A DNA stretch of 53,743 nt from positions 1-53,743 of the forward strand of contig VGIW01000013.1 in NCBI GenBank assembly GCA_016867715.1. The letters are read 5' to 3'. This document shows, piece after piece, positions 31,223 through 41,136 of this stretch. The notes beneath the pieces were generated by a model that made no database searches, was not told the origin of the DNA, and was given only the letters and a program-made list of their open reading frames with translations. This DNA is from Candidatus Eisenbacteria bacterium. Its GTDB lineage: Bacteria; Orphanbacterota; Orphanbacteria; Orphanbacterales; Orphanbacteraceae. Made by a program: the position numbers and the translations under genes. How positions within the stretch are numbered: position 1 is the first letter of the stretch; each line of letters starts with the position of its first letter.

Positions 31223-33004
31223 TCAGCGCGCGAGCACGACCTTTCGATTGAGGACCTCTCCTTGCGCGGAGAGGAGCGCGAGATAGACCCCGGAGGGTGC
31301 CCTCGATCCGTCGGGAAGAAGCCCGTCCCACGAGGCCTCGTGCGCGCCCCGTCTGTGCCGTCCCTCGGCGAGCACCGCGACCTCGCGCCCCCGGACATCG
31401 TAGAGGGCGAGCTTCGCGGCGCCGTCCATGCCGATCTGGTAAGAGAAGGTCGTCGACGGGTTGAAGGGGTTCGGCCGTCCCGGCGCGAGGCGCGGGCGAG
31501 AGGGGATCGTCTCGGTACCGCCGGCCACATCCGAGCTGTTCGCGGCGGCGACCGTCACCGTCGTCGTCCCCGCCGCCGGAATGTCCACCTCGACGTAGCA
31601 GACGGCGACCGAATCGGTGTCGTCCACCTGGAGGAGCGTTCCGCCGTCCGCTTCGTAGGAGGCGGCCCGCGCGGGCATTAGGAAACGAAGAAGCCCGTGC
31701 TCGAAGCGCTCGTTCAAGTTGTTGACGACGAGCGCGGACACGGTGTCGGCGCCGCCGTCGTTCGCCGGCCAGTAGGCGACCCGGAGGTTCTGCCCGGTCG
31801 ACCCCGCGGACACGGTGGGGGACGGAACGAGCGCACCGTTCGAGAACCTCACGAGACGATAGGCGCGCTCTCCGTCGCACGCGTTGTTCGTGCTGAGGTT
31901 GTACGGCGCCTGGGTCACGCTCCCCTCGTCCCGATGGATGTGGCCCCAGAGAGCCATCTCCGCGCCGAGAGAGTTCAGGTTGATCTGGCCCGAGAAGTCC
32001 CGGTGATAGAAGAGAACCCGCGCCGCGCTCCCCGAGGCGGAGGCGAGATCGTCCGCGAGCCACGCCATCTGTGCGGACGTGAAGCTTTTCGATCCGTAGA
32101 TTTCGTATCTCCAGCTATCGTAGTTGAGATACGCCTCAAGGCCGGTGAAGCGGACCGGGCCGTAGTCGAAGCTGTAGTCCTGGGTTCTCGCCGGAGCGCC
32201 GGCCGGCGGGTTGTTCAGTCGTTTCCAGCCGAAGAAGCGCCACCAGTCCCTTCGGGCGGTTCCGGCGGGCGGGGGGGTGTCGTTCCAGCCGCCGATGTCG
32301 TGATTGCCGGAGGTCAGATAGACGGGGACGGCGAAGCGGGCGAGGATCTCTTGCGCGCGCGTGTAGTAGCGCTTGGAGAGGAAATCCTCGAGCTCCCCCT
32401 CGTTGACGAGGTCGCCCGTGAGGAGTACGAACTCCGGGTTGATGATCGCGATGTCGTCGATAACCGCGTGAAGATCGGCCATCTCAGACGTGTCTGTGTC
32501 CGCCCCCTGCTGGTAGTAGTAAAGATGCGTGGGAAGATGTGTGTCCGTGATGTGAACGAAGTAGAAATCCGAACGGAACGCGGGGATGACGCGAACCGCG
32601 TGCTCCGTCCTGTCGTGGATTCCTCCCGATGCCGAGACCTCGAGATCGTACAGCTCGTGGAGCGGGACCTGGGGGACCAGGGTTTCGATCGTCCACCAGG
32701 TCGTCGTCGCGTCGTACGACGCGGAAAGAACCGGGAGAGGGATCTCGATCGACCCGCGGAGGAGGCACGCCGACCATCCGGTCGCCGCCGGGTCCGCCTC
32801 GCACTCGATCCGGAGCGTGTCCCCGGACGTCACGATCGCGGGGATGTTGAGAAGAGGCCGCTGGATCACCGTGAGGGTATCCCCGATCGGAAGATCCGAC
32901 GACGCGAGCGGATCGGCCTGGGCGAGAGAGGCGCCCGCCGCGAGCGCCGCGGCGAGAAGGCCGATCAAGAAACGAGCGGGCACTACGGTCGTTCGTTCGC
33001 GCAT
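31223..33004 (-). CDS. Secreted metallophosphoesterase with FlgD-like C-terminal sorting domain
   Basis: This protein of about 593 residues has a signal peptide (residues 1-30, cut after AQA), an N-terminal beta domain (about 35-145), and a calcineurin-like phosphoesterase domain with HITDTHLP, LLTGDLVNEGE, TSGNHDIGG, YHRDFSG and WGHIHRDEG. A further beta domain and a C-terminal FlgD/T9SS-like sorting domain follow (GRPNPFNPSTTFSYQI, LYDVRGREVAVL, SGVYLALLSA). It is a cell-surface or released phosphatase or nuclease of unknown substrate, possibly for phosphate scavenging. AAGGAG lies 6 bases before the ATG at 33002-33004. The open frame continues far upstream without protein character. Confidence 0.87.
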   Translation of the reverse strand: MRERTTVVPARFLIGLLAAALAAGASLAQADPLASSDLPIGDTLTVIQRPLLNIPAIVTSGDTLRIECEADPAATGWSACLLRGSIEIPLPVLSASYDATTTWWTIETLVPQVPLHELYDLEVSASGGIHDRTEHAVRVIPAFRSDFYFVHITDTHLPTHLYYYQQGADTDTSEMADLHAVIDDIAIINPEFVLLTGDLVNEGELEDFLSKRYYTRAQEILARFAVPVYLTSGNHDIGGWNDTPPPAGTARRDWWRFFGWKRLNNPPAGAPARTQDYSFDYGPVRFTGLEAYLNYDSWRYEIYGSKSFTSAQMAWLADDLASASGSAARVLFYHRDFSGQINLNSLGAEMALWGHIHRDEGSVTQAPYNLSTNNACDGERAYRLVRFSNGALVPSPTVSAGSTGQNLRVAYWPANDGGADTVSALVVNNLNERFEHGLLRFLMPARAASYEADGGTLLQVDDTDSVAVCYVEVDIPAAGTTTVTVAAANSSDVAGGTETIPSRPRLAPGRPNPFNPSTTFSYQIGMDGAAKLALYDVRGREVAVLAEGRHRRGAHEASWDGLLPDGSRAPSGVYLALLSAQGEVLNRKVVLAR

Positions 33005-33181
33005 GCGGGACTCCTTGCCGGGAAGCGGGTCGACGGACTGAGTATACCACGCAAACGCCGCCCGGCGGACGATCTTCGTCCTTTTCGCGCCGGACCTGCG
33101 TCCTGTAAGATGGTGTGCGCCGCTCGGACGCGCTCTCGATCGTTCCACGGATTCGATGCGAGGACTGTGTGCAGCGGCGGA

Positions 33182-34720
33182 ATGAACGGAACCGCCTCTT
33201 CGAACGGAGAACTCGACTTGGCTCTTATCGGATCGATCCCCGAGCTCGTCTACCGGCGCGGGCTGCCGGCGCCGAAAGACTTCCCGCTGGTCGCCGCCGC
33301 CCTCGCGGAGGGAGAGCCCGCGTCCTCTCTCCCCGGTTTCCTCAAGGGCGCGGGGGCGCCCGCGCGCCTCGGCGACTTCCGCGGCGAGGAGATGGAGACC
33401 TCGCTCATCTATGGAGGAGTCGATCTTCCCGAGCGAATCCTCCTCGTCGGGCTCGGCAAGGCCGTCCCCGCGGAGACCGCCCGGGTCCGGCGATGGGCCG
33501 CGCGCGCGGCGAGAGAAGCGCGCCGCGTGCGCGTGCGGCGCCTCGCGATCGTGCTCCCCGCGGGGGCCGGAACGGAGGCGCAGCGCATCAGGGCATGCGC
33601 GCACGGAGCGACCCTCGGGGCGCGCTTTACATGGAAAGAAAACGAAAAGGAAAGCGCGCCGGAGATCGAGGAGATCGCGATCTTCGGCACCCTCTCGGAA
33701 GCCGGCGGATCGCGCGCGGCGGAGGAAGGCCTCCGCATCGCGGAGGCGGTGCTCACCGCGCGGCGCCTGGCGATGACCCCGCCGAACGATCTTCCTCCGG
33801 CCGCGCTCGCTTCCGAGGCGGAGCGGATCGCATCGGAGATCGGGGCCGACGCGCGCGTGATGGACGAGAAGGAGATCGCAAAGGAAGGTCTGTTCTCTCT
33901 CCTCGCGGTCGGGGCCGGGAGCGCGAACCCGCCCCGGTTCATTCGGGTTGCGTACGACGGCTCCGGCGGGCGCGGCCCGTCGATCGGGCTCGTCGGCAAG
34001 GGGATCACGTTCGACTCGGGAGGTCTCTCGCTCAAGCAACCCGAGCGGATGGTCCACATGAAGTACGACATGAGCGGGGCGGCTGCGGTCCTCGCCGCGA
34101 CGAGAGGTGCGGCGCGGCTCCGTCTCCCGCTTCGCGTGACGGCGGTCATCCCTTCCGCGGAAAACATGCCCGGACCCCACTCGCTTCGTCCGGGAGACGT
34201 GATCGCTTCGTACGGAGGCCTCGCGGTTGAGGTGGACAACACCGACGCGGAGGGGAGGCTCATTCTCGGGGACGGCCTCGCGTGGGCGGTGAAGAACGTT
34301 CGCCCGGACATCTTGATCGACGTGGCCACTCTGACCGGGGCGGTCAAGATCGCGCTCGGGCGCCACGCGGCCGGCCTCTTCAGCAACGACGACTCGCTCG
34401 CCGAGGAAGTCGCGCGCGCGGGGGATGAATCGGGAGAGCGTGTTTGGCGGCTTCCGATCTGGGAGGTGTACGATCGGGAGCTGAAGAGCGATCTCGCCGA
34501 CCTTCGGAACGTCGCGCGATCGGCGGAGGCGGGAGGCGCGTCGATCCTCGCCGCCAAGTTCCTGCATCGTTTCGTAGAAAAGACGAAGTGGGCCCATCTC
34601 GACATCGCCGGGGTGGCGTGGGCGGGTGGGGACCACGATCTCGGACCGGGCGGCCCGACGGGGTTCGGGGCGGCGCTGCTTCTCGCGTTTCTCGCGAAGC
34701 GGGGAGCGGCGGCTGCGTAA
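33182..34720 (+). CDS. pepA: Leucyl aminopeptidase, M17 family
   Basis: This protein of about 512 residues has a variable N-terminal domain and a conserved catalytic domain: [16 protein letters not shown] (metal-binding Lys and Asp), [31 protein letters not shown], the signature [12 protein letters not shown] and [11 protein letters not shown]17 enzymes are two-metal cytoplasmic exopeptidases, usually hexameric, that release N-terminal amino acids. I chose the ATG at 33182 (MNGTASSNG), where the protein-like composition begins. A weak TAAGAT (33106-33111) may be part of its promoter. trxB follows after 64 bases on the same strand. Confidence 0.92.
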   Translation: MNGTASSNGELDLALIGSIPELVYRRGLPAPKDFPLVAAALAEGEPASSLPGFLKGAGAPARLGDFRGEEMETSLIYGGVDLPERILLVGLGKAVPAETARVRRWAARAAREARRVRVRRLAIVLPAGAGTEAQRIRACAHGATLGARFTWKENEKESAPEIEEIAIFGTLSEAGGSRAAEEGLRIAEAVLTARRLAMTPPNDLPPAALASEAERIASEIGADARVMDEKEIAKEGLFSLLAVGAGSANPPRFIRVAYDGSGGRGPSIGLVGKGITFDSGGLSLKQPERMVHMKYDMSGAAAVLAATRGAARLRLPLRVTAVIPSAENMPGPHSLRPGDVIASYGGLAVEVDNTDAEGRLILGDGLAWAVKNVRPDILIDVATLTGAVKIALGRHAAGLFSNDDSLAEEVARAGDESGERVWRLPIWEVYDRELKSDLADLRNVARSAEAGGASILAAKFLHRFVEKTKWAHLDIAGVAWAGGDHDLGPGGPTGFGAALLLAFLAKRGAAAA

Positions 34721-34784
34721 GCCACACGAGCCGACGGGTCGGCACGCGAACGCACGCGCACCAGGGCTTTGGAGAGGGAACACA

Positions 34785-35714
34785 GTGAAGAAGGATCACT
34801 ATCGACTCGCGATCATCGGTTCGGGACCTGCGGGGTTCACCGCGGCGATCTACGCGGCCCGGGCGGACCTCGAGCCGCTCGTTCTCGAAGGGCCGCAGCC
34901 GGGCGGCCAGCTCACGATCACGACGGAGGTGGAGAACTTCCCCGGCTTCCCCGAGGGGATCCAGGGGCCCGAGCTCATGGATCTCTTCCGAAAGCAGGCG
35001 GAACGCTTCGGCGCGGAGGTCGTCTCGCGCGAGGTGACCGGCGTCGATTTCTCCCGCCGTCCGTTTACCCTGACGGTCGAGGAGAGAGAGAAGACTCTCG
35101 CGGACTCGGTCATCGTCGCCACCGGCGCGAGCGCGCGCTACCTCGGTCTCGAGTCGGAACTTCGCCTTCGCGGGCGCGGCGTCTCCGCATGCGCGACGTG
35201 CGACGGCTTCTTCTTCCGCGGAAAGACGATCGCCGTCGTGGGGGGCGGCGATTCCGCGATCGAGGAGGCGGGATTCCTCACGAAGTTCGCCTCGAAGGTG
35301 TATCTCATCCATCGCCGCGATCAACTTCGGGCATCAAAAATCATGCAGCAAAGGGCTTTCGACAACCCGAAGATCGAGATCGTTTGGAACGCCGTCGTCC
35401 TGGAGGTGATCGGAGAGAACGCGGTCGAGGGGGTGCGGCTCCGGGACGTGAAGAGCGGCGAGACCCGCGCGCTTCCGATCGAGGGCTTCTTCCTCGCGAT
35501 CGGGCACGATCCGAACACCAAGATCTTCGAGGGGCGGCTCGCGCTCGACAAGGCCGGCTACATTGAGACCCGCGGGGGGACCCGGACAAGCGTCCCAGGG
35601 GTCTTCGCGGCGGGGGACGTGCAGGACCACGTCTACCGGCAGGCGGTCACGGCGGCGGGGAGCGGGTGCATGGCGGCCCTCGAGGCGGAGCGGTTCCTCG
35701 AGTCCGGAGGATAG
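34785..35714 (+). CDS. trxB: Thioredoxin reductase
   Basis: This 309-residue flavoprotein has the FAD-binding [16 protein letters not shown], the redox-active C136-A-T-C139 followed by Asp, the NADPH-binding [15 protein letters not shown] with HRRDQLRA, and the C-terminal FAD motif [10 protein letters not shown]. It passes electrons from NADPH to thioredoxin. The GTG at 34785 is preceded by GGAGAGGG and gives a family-typical start ([17 protein letters not shown]). No thioredoxin gene is adjacent. Confidence 0.94.
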   Translation: MKKDHYRLAIIGSGPAGFTAAIYAARADLEPLVLEGPQPGGQLTITTEVENFPGFPEGIQGPELMDLFRKQAERFGAEVVSREVTGVDFSRRPFTLTVEEREKTLADSVIVATGASARYLGLESELRLRGRGVSACATCDGFFFRGKTIAVVGGGDSAIEEAGFLTKFASKVYLIHRRDQLRASKIMQQRAFDNPKIEIVWNAVVLEVIGENAVEGVRLRDVKSGETRALPIEGFFLAIGHDPNTKIFEGRLALDKAGYIETRGGTRTSVPGVFAAGDVQDHVYRQAVTAAGSGCMAALEAERFLESGG

Positions 35715-35718
35715 CCGC

Positions 35719-35824
35719 AAAGGGGCTTCCCGTCCGAAGAGGTCAGCCCTAACCCCCATAAAGACAATAAGTTTCAGGATTGCACCGCGAGATGGACGGG
35801 CCACCTCGCCGACAGGCCCCTTTT
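35719..35824. repeat. Structured intergenic element with 8-bp terminal inverted repeat
   Basis: AAAGGGGC (35719-35726) pairs with GCCCCTTT (35816-35823) and is followed by one more T, so it could end trxB transcription. Inside are CCCGTCC/GGACGGG (35729-35735, 35794-35800) and GAGGT/ACCTC (35739-35743, 35803-35807). These two pairs cross each other, so they could form a pseudoknot or alternative folds. Confidence 0.4.
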
Positions 35825-35850
35825 CCGCTTGATCGCGGGATGCCGCCTTC
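35774..35850 (-). pseudogene. Possible N-terminal scrap of a REP-type Y1 transposase
   Basis: On the minus strand the peptide [20 protein letters not shown], followed within four codons by a stop, resembles the basic lead-in and the first strand (SRFPVHVTLR) of REP-associated tyrosine transposases. Only about 25 residues are recognisable. The call is weak and rests on pattern memory plus the presence of REP-like repeats nearby. Confidence 0.25.
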
Positions 35851-35857
35851 GCATTAT
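35829..35857 (+). promoter_or_regulatory. Sigma70-like promoter of the nuo operon
   Basis: TTGATC (35829-35834) and CATTAT (35852-35857) are separated by 17 bases. The predicted start near 35864 lies 43 bases before the nuoA ATG. It is the only good promoter between trxB and the 14-gene run that follows. Confidence 0.55.
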
Positions 35858-35906
35858 TTCATAGGCGGCAAGAGTTGATTTTACGCGAGTTACGGGACGG
35901 GCACCC

Positions 35907-36317
35907 ATGCGGTTTGATCTTGCCAACATCGTCGTCTTTCTCGCGGTGGCCCTCGGGTTCGTCTGGGCGACCCTCCTCGCGAGCCGCCTCATCCACCCTC
36001 GGGTCCCCGGGGGGGACAAGGGCCTCACCTACGAGTGCGGGGAGCTTCCCGTCGGCGCGGGCCGGATCCAGTTCAACTTCCGCTTCTACATCCTCGCGCT
36101 CATCTTCCTCGTCTTCGAGGTCGAGATCGCCCTTGTCTTCCCGGTGGCCGTCGTCTTCCGCGAATGGCTCGAATCAGGACGGGCGGCCGCGGCCTTCCTG
36201 GAGATCTTCCTCTTCATCGGGATCCTCTTTCTCGGATTGGTTTATCTATGGAGGAAGGGAGAGCTGTCCTGGCACAAGGAGGAACCGGAGGCGGAAGACG
36301 TTCCGGGAGGACGATGA
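35907..36317 (+). CDS. nuoA: Complex I subunit NuoA
   Basis: This 136-residue protein has three membrane helices and the conserved loop [20 protein letters not shown], in which the Cys-Gly block marks NuoA/ND3. The [13 protein letters not shown] segment is also typical. It sits at the junction of the membrane and peripheral arms. Its stop overlaps the nuoB ATG (ATGA). It is the first gene of the operon. Confidence 0.94.
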   Translation: MRFDLANIVVFLAVALGFVWATLLASRLIHPRVPGGDKGLTYECGELPVGAGRIQFNFRFYILALIFLVFEVEIALVFPVAVVFREWLESGRAAAAFLEIFLFIGILFLGLVYLWRKGELSWHKEEPEAEDVPGGR

Positions 36318-36838
36318 AGAGAATCGGCGAGATCAGCATGTACCAGTCGCTCCCGGACGGGGTGCTCGTCACGAACGTGGACAAGCTCCTCGCGTGGGGC
36401 CGTCTCTCCTCGCTCTGGTATCTCCTGTTCGGGCTCGCCTGCTGCGCGATCGAGCTGATGCAGACCGGCGGTCCCCGCGCGGATCTCGACCGCTTCGGCG
36501 CGGTTCCGCGCGCCACCCCGAGACAAGCGGACCTCATGATTGTCGCGGGGACGGTGACGCTCAAGATGGCGAAGCGCGTGAAGCGTCTCTACGAGCAGAT
36601 GCCGGAGCCCAAGTACGTGATCTCGATGGGAAGCTGCGCGAACTCGGGCGGGCTCTTCGCGTACGCGTATTCCGTCCTCAAGGGGATCGACAAGGTGATC
36701 CCCGTGGACATCTATGTCCCCGGATGCCCGCCGCGCCCCGAGGCGCTGACCGAGGCGCTTCTCGAGATCCAGAAGAGGATCCGAAACGAGAAGTACCTCG
36801 GCCGCGCGAAAGCGCCCGGACCGAACGGAAACGAATAG
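36314..36838 (+). CDS. nuoB: Complex I subunit NuoB (cluster N2)
   Basis: This 174-residue peripheral subunit holds the terminal 4Fe-4S cluster N2, with the expected ligands C43-C44 (GLACCAIE), C108 (GSCANSGG) and C138 (PGCPPRPE). It passes electrons to quinone. It starts within the nuoA stop codon. Family segments such as [14 protein letters not shown] are intact. Confidence 0.95.
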   Translation: MKRIGEISMYQSLPDGVLVTNVDKLLAWGRLSSLWYLLFGLACCAIELMQTGGPRADLDRFGAVPRATPRQADLMIVAGTVTLKMAKRVKRLYEQMPEPKYVISMGSCANSGGLFAYAYSVLKGIDKVIPVDIYVPGCPPRPEALTEALLEIQKRIRNEKYLGRAKAPGPNGNE

Positions 36839-36880
36839 CCGCCGCCCGGACCGGCGGACGAAAGACCGGACAGCCGAACG

Positions 36881-37366
36881 ATGAACATCGAGGAAATCGA
36901 CGCGCGCCTTCGCGAGGGAGTGCCGGGAGGAGTCCTCGAGCTCCAGGAGGGCCACTACTCGCCCCACCTCGTGGTGGACGCGCCGAAGGTCCGCGAGGTC
37001 TGTCTCTTCCTCCGCGACGACGGCGCGCTCCGCTTCGACTATCTCACGCACCTCACCGGCCTCGATTGCGGGGAACGGCTCTGCACGGTCTATCGCGTGC
37101 TTTCGCTCCTGCACAAACGGACGGTGGCGATGCGCGCATACGTGCCGCGCGAGGATCCGGTCATCGACACGATCTCGGACATCTGGGCTTCCGCCGGATG
37201 GTTCGAGCGCGAATCGTACGACCTTCTCGGCATCCGGTATCGGGGCCACGCGGATCTCCGGCGGCTCCTCCTTCCCGAGGATTGGGAAGGGCATCCGCTC
37301 CGCAAGGATTACGTCGATCCTCTCCGCTACCAGGACATCGACAACACGAGGAACTACGGGATCTAG
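36881..37366 (+). CDS. nuoC: Complex I subunit NuoC
   Basis: This 161-residue protein corresponds to the 30-kDa subunit. Characteristic segments are [32 protein letters not shown] and the C-terminal [18 protein letters not shown]. It is separate from NuoD rather than fused as in some proteobacteria. It ends 2 bases before nuoD, and a 42-base gap separates it from nuoB. Confidence 0.94.
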   Translation: MNIEEIDARLREGVPGGVLELQEGHYSPHLVVDAPKVREVCLFLRDDGALRFDYLTHLTGLDCGERLCTVYRVLSLLHKRTVAMRAYVPREDPVIDTISDIWASAGWFERESYDLLGIRYRGHADLRRLLLPEDWEGHPLRKDYVDPLRYQDIDNTRNYGI

Positions 37367-37368
37367 GA

Positions 37369-38490
37369 ATGAAGCCGCTCCGCACCGAAGACATGACGCT
37401 CAACATGGGGCCGCACCATCCCTCGACGCACGGCGTTCTCCGCTTCATCCTGACGTCCGACGGAGAGGTCGTTCACTCGTGCCGCCCGGACGTCGGATAT
37501 CTCCACCGGTCGATCGAAAAGATCGGTGAGATGATGACCTACCTCGGGTTCATGCCGTACACGGACCGGGTCGACTACGTTTGCGCGATGAACGCGAACT
37601 GGGGATACGCCCTCGCCGTCGAGAAGCTCGCGAAGATCGAGGTGCCGCGGCGTGCGGAGTTCCTCCGCGCGATCGTCGGCGAGCTGAACCGGATCTCGAG
37701 CCATCTCGTCGCGCTCGGCACGATGGCGATGGATCTCGGGGCGATCACCCCGTTCCCTTGGACGCTCCGCGAGAGAGAACGCGTGAACGACCTCTTCGAG
37801 GAGATCTGCGGCGCGCGCCTCACGCACAACTACGTCTGGATCGGCGGCGTGGCCTTCGATGCGCCGGACGGCTGGCTGGACAAGGTCCGCCGCTTCGTCG
37901 ACTCGTTCGAGAAGATGATTCCCGAGTTCAACCGCCTGATCACCGGGAACAAGATCTTCCTCGAGCGGCTCGTGAACGTCGGCGTGATCGACCGGAAGAC
38001 GGCGCTCGCGTACGGAATCTCCGGGCCGAACCTCCGCGCTTCGGGAATCGACTGGGACATCCGCCGCGAGATCCCGTACGGAATCTACCCGGAGCTCGCG
38101 TTCGAGGTCCCGATCGGAGGGGATGCGATCGGCTGCATCGGCGATTGCTACGCGCGCTTCGTCGTCCGCGTTCGCGAGATGGAAGAGTCGCTCAAGATCG
38201 TGCGCCAGTGCCTCGACCGCTTCCCGCATGAGGAAAAGGAATACCGGACCCGCATTCGCAAGGTGAAGCCGCCGGTCGGTTCGGTGTACGTCGCGTCGGA
38301 GGCTCCCCGCGGGGAGCTCGGCTTCTTCATCGTGTCGAACGGCACGGAAAAGGCGGAACGGATGCGCATCCGGACGGGGAGCTTCACGGCGATGTCGGTC
38401 GTGGAGAAGATCGCGCCCGGTCTCATGGTCGCGGATCTTGTCGCGCTCATCGCGAGCCTCGACGTGGTCGCGCCCGAGATCGACCGGTAG
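37369..38490 (+). CDS. nuoD: Complex I subunit NuoD (quinone-site 49-kDa subunit)
   Basis: This 373-residue protein starts [20 protein letters not shown], with the HPSTHG motif lining the quinone pocket. It keeps [40 protein letters not shown] and the C-terminal [24 protein letters not shown] (shown here in part by its ending EIDR). It is related to the large subunit of NiFe hydrogenases but lacks their CxxC nickel ligands. GGA lies close to the ATG, and the start is fixed by the nuoC stop 2 bases before. A far longer open frame upstream is not coding. Confidence 0.94.
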   Translation: MKPLRTEDMTLNMGPHHPSTHGVLRFILTSDGEVVHSCRPDVGYLHRSIEKIGEMMTYLGFMPYTDRVDYVCAMNANWGYALAVEKLAKIEVPRRAEFLRAIVGELNRISSHLVALGTMAMDLGAITPFPWTLRERERVNDLFEEICGARLTHNYVWIGGVAFDAPDGWLDKVRRFVDSFEKMIPEFNRLITGNKIFLERLVNVGVIDRKTALAYGISGPNLRASGIDWDIRREIPYGIYPELAFEVPIGGDAIGCIGDCYARFVVRVREMEESLKIVRQCLDRFPHEEKEYRTRIRKVKPPVGSVYVASEAPRGELGFFIVSNGTEKAERMRIRTGSFTAMSVVEKIAPGLMVADLVALIASLDVVAPEIDR

Positions 38491-38500
38491 GAGACGGATC

Positions 38501-39700
38501 GTGCAGCAGCTTCTCGACCGCTTCATCGAGAGCCGGGGATGGACGGGGGATTGGGCGATCGAGCTCGTCTACTTCCTCGGCATGCTCTTCTTCGCGGTCG
38601 CTCTCCTCCTGGTGGTCGTGACCCCGTTCACCGGGATCGTCTCGTGGGCGGAGAGGCGCATCGCCGCACGCATGCAGTCGCGCGTCGGTCCGAATCGAGT
38701 GGGGCCGCAGGGGATCCTCCAGTGGGCGGCGGACGGGTTGAAGTGCATCCTCAAGGAAGATCTCATTCCCGAGGACGCGGATCGAATCCTCTTCACGGCG
38801 GCTCCCTATCTCGTCTTTTCGGGGCTCTTCGGGGCCTTCGCCGTTCTTCCCTTCTCCGAGCACCTCGTGATCGCCGACCTCGACGTGGGGGCCTTCTACG
38901 TGATGGCAATCACCTCCCTCGTGCCGCTCGGAATCATCATGTCCGGCTGGGCGTCGAACAACAAATGGTCGCTCCTCGGCGGCATGCGGTCGGCGGCGCA
39001 GATCATCTCGTACGAGATTCCGGGCGCTCTATCGCTCCTCGCGGTGGTCATCGCCGCTGGAACATTGAGTCTTCAAGGAATCATCCGCGCCCAAGGATGG
39101 AGCCCGGCCGACTGGTTTCTCTTTCGGAGTCCTTTCCTCTTCACGGGATTCTTCTATTTCTTTGTCGCGAACCTCGCGGAGGGGAACCGGACCCCCTTCG
39201 ATCTTCCGGAGGCGGAGTCGGAGCTCGTCGCGGGCTACTCGACCGAGTACTCCGGCATGCGCTTCGCGTTCTTCATGCTCGCCGAGTGGGCGAACCTCTA
39301 CGTGGTCGCGTCCGTCGTGAACGTCGCCTTTCTCGGGGGCTGGAACGTGCCCCCGATCGCCGAGGGAGTCGCTCGTACCCTTCTCCAGATTGTCGTGTTC
39401 GCCGCGAAGTCGCTCGTTCTCGTGTTCGTCATCATCTGGATCCGCTGGACGCTCCCGCGCCTCCGCGTCGACCAGATGATGCTCCTTTGCTGGAAGTACC
39501 TCGTCCCGCTCTCGTTTCTCAATGTTCTCGGGACGGCGGTTTGGATGATGATCGTTCCCGAGGGGAGCGCCGCGGGCCGGATCGCCTCTTGGATTCTCGT
39601 GCTCGTCGGTCTCTCTCTCTTGGGGCTCTTCGGCCTTCGTGTGCGCAGGAACCTGAAGGACGCGGATGTCGAACGCCCTCGCCTAAGCCCTATCGCGTAG
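38501..39700 (+). CDS. nuoH: Complex I subunit NuoH
   Basis: This protein of about 399 residues has eight or more helices. ND1 motifs are ERRIAARMQSRVGPNRVGP, GGMRSAAQIISYEIPG and the acidic LAEGNRTPFDLPEAESELVAGY, which shape the quinone chamber and proton entry. The GTG at 38501 is preceded by TAGGAG 8 bases upstream. It is somewhat longer than the Escherichia coli protein because of a longer C-terminus. Confidence 0.94.
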   Translation: MQQLLDRFIESRGWTGDWAIELVYFLGMLFFAVALLLVVVTPFTGIVSWAERRIAARMQSRVGPNRVGPQGILQWAADGLKCILKEDLIPEDADRILFTAAPYLVFSGLFGAFAVLPFSEHLVIADLDVGAFYVMAITSLVPLGIIMSGWASNNKWSLLGGMRSAAQIISYEIPGALSLLAVVIAAGTLSLQGIIRAQGWSPADWFLFRSPFLFTGFFYFFVANLAEGNRTPFDLPEAESELVAGYSTEYSGMRFAFFMLAEWANLYVVASVVNVAFLGGWNVPPIAEGVARTLLQIVVFAAKSLVLVFVIIWIRWTLPRLRVDQMMLLCWKYLVPLSFLNVLGTAVWMMIVPEGSAAGRIASWILVLVGLSLLGLFGLRVRRNLKDADVERPRLSPIA

Positions 39701-39707
39701 GACGGCC

Positions 39708-40319
39708 ATGATCGCATACGTGAGGAACATCCGGCAGGCTTGCACATCGATCTTCGACGGGATGGCCGTCACGTTTTCGCATCTCTTCCGCCGGCCGATC
39801 ACCGTGCAGTATCCGGATCGGATCCCGAGGCGGATTCAAGAGACGCTTCCCGACCGCTACCGCGGACATCTCGAGGTCGATCTCGATATCTGCATCAGCT
39901 GCCGGGCGTGCGAGAAGGCGTGTCCGATCGAGTGCATCGTGATCGAGGACGTCAAGATCACGAAGGACTCGGTGACCGGCGTCGACGGCAAGGAGACAGC
40001 GCGCGTCAAGGAGCCGACCCGTTTCGACATCAACCTTTACAAGTGCATGTATTGCGGGCTCTGCGTCGAGCCGTGTCCCACGGGGGCGATCCGCTTCACA
40101 AAGGAGTTCGAGGGGGCGACCGACGATCTCTCGCGCCTCCATCTTCGCTTCGTAACCCCCGAACGACGCGAAGCCGTCCTTCGAAAGAGCGAGGAATACG
40201 AGAAGGAGCAGGCGGAGAAGGCGAGGAAGAAGGCGGAGGCGGCCGCGAAGCCGGAGGGCGGGAAGCGAGTGGATCCGCCGAGCGCGGGCGAGGAATCGAA
40301 GGAAGGGGATATGGAATGA
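39708..40319 (+). CDS. nuoI: Complex I subunit NuoI (two 4Fe-4S clusters)
   Basis: This 203-residue ferredoxin-like subunit has cluster motifs C62-x2-C65-x2-C68-x3-C72P and C113-x2-C116-x2-C119-x3-C123P, which hold N6a and N6b. The N-terminal amphipathic segment fits family members. The C-terminal 45 residues are a charged, Glu/Lys/Ala-rich helix (EKARKKAEAAAKPEGGK) not usual in NuoI, perhaps a lineage-specific contact site. The stop overlaps nuoJ (ATGA). Confidence 0.94.
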   Translation: MIAYVRNIRQACTSIFDGMAVTFSHLFRRPITVQYPDRIPRRIQETLPDRYRGHLEVDLDICISCRACEKACPIECIVIEDVKITKDSVTGVDGKETARVKEPTRFDINLYKCMYCGLCVEPCPTGAIRFTKEFEGATDDLSRLHLRFVTPERREAVLRKSEEYEKEQAEKARKKAEAAAKPEGGKRVDPPSAGEESKEGDME

Positions 40320-40816
40320 AGCCGAGCGACCTGTTCTTCGTGCTTTTCGCTCTCATGACCGTCGCTCCCGCCTTCGTCGTCGCCTTCTCACGGAGTCTCG
40401 TTCACTCCGCCTTCGCGCTTCTCTTCACGCTCGTCGGGATGGCCGGGCTGTACGGCTTCCTCGCCGCGGACTTCCTCGCGGTCCTCCAGATCCTCCTCTA
40501 TGTCGGCGGAATCCTCGTGCTCATCTTGTTCGGCGTGCTCTTCACGCAGAAGGCGCATACGCCCGAAGCGACGACCGGGCGCTTCGCGTTCGCGCCGGTT
40601 CTTCTCGTAGGAGCGGTCCTCTTCGCCGTCCTCTTCGTCGTCCTCGGGATCGGGATCTCCTGGCCCCTCGCCGAGGAGCGTCCGGCGGAGCCGACGATCC
40701 GAACCCTGGGGAATCTCCTCCTCAGCCGGCATCTCCTTCCGTTCGAGGCGGCGTCGGTCGTGCTTCTCACCGTGCTCATCGGAGCGGTGGCGATCGCCCG
40801 GAAGGAGCTCCGATGA
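40316..40816 (+). CDS. nuoJ: Complex I subunit NuoJ
   Basis: This 166-residue protein with five helices has the ND6 features SLVHSAFALLFTLVGMAGLY, FLAVLQILLYVGGILVLILF (with the pi-bulge Tyr-Val-Gly-Gly) and a last helix ending AIARKELR. The ATG overlaps the nuoI stop, and its TGA overlaps nuoK (ATGA). Confidence 0.93.
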   Translation: MKPSDLFFVLFALMTVAPAFVVAFSRSLVHSAFALLFTLVGMAGLYGFLAADFLAVLQILLYVGGILVLILFGVLFTQKAHTPEATTGRFAFAPVLLVGAVLFAVLFVVLGIGISWPLAEERPAEPTIRTLGNLLLSRHLLPFEAASVVLLTVLIGAVAIARKELR

Positions 40817-41133
40817 ACCGGCTCGAGTCGTACCTTTTCATCAGCTCGATCCTCGCCGCGCTCGGCGTCGTCACGATCGCGAGCCGCCGGAACGCCGTCG
40901 CGATCCTGATGGGGATCGAGCTTCTTCTGAACGCGGCGGCCCTGAACTTCGTCGCGTTCGGCCGCTTCGTGAAGAACGCGGCGGGGACGCACCCTCTCGA
41001 CGGGCAGATCTTCGCGATCTTCATCATCGTTCTTGCCGCCGCGGAGGCAGTCATTCTTCTCGCCGTCATTATCGCGATCTATCGGCAGGTCGAGTCGATC
41101 GACGCGGACCGCCTGCGAGAGCTGAAGGGGTAG
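40813..41133 (+). CDS. nuoK: Complex I subunit NuoK
   Basis: This 106-residue protein with three helices keeps the two key Glu of ND4L: MGIELLLNAAALNFVAF and AAAEAVILLAVIIAIYR. Its length is typical. The ATG lies within the nuoJ stop, and nuoL follows 3 bases after its stop. Confidence 0.94.
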   Translation: MNRLESYLFISSILAALGVVTIASRRNAVAILMGIELLLNAAALNFVAFGRFVKNAAGTHPLDGQIFAIFIIVLAAAEAVILLAVIIAIYRQVESIDADRLRELKG

Positions 41134-41136
41134 GCG

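Noticed and set aside
33005-34783. N-terminal extension of the secreted phosphoesterase frame up to 1186 residues
   Set aside because: The extension runs antisense to pepA, lacks family similarity, and a signal peptide with a good ribosome binding site begins at 33004.
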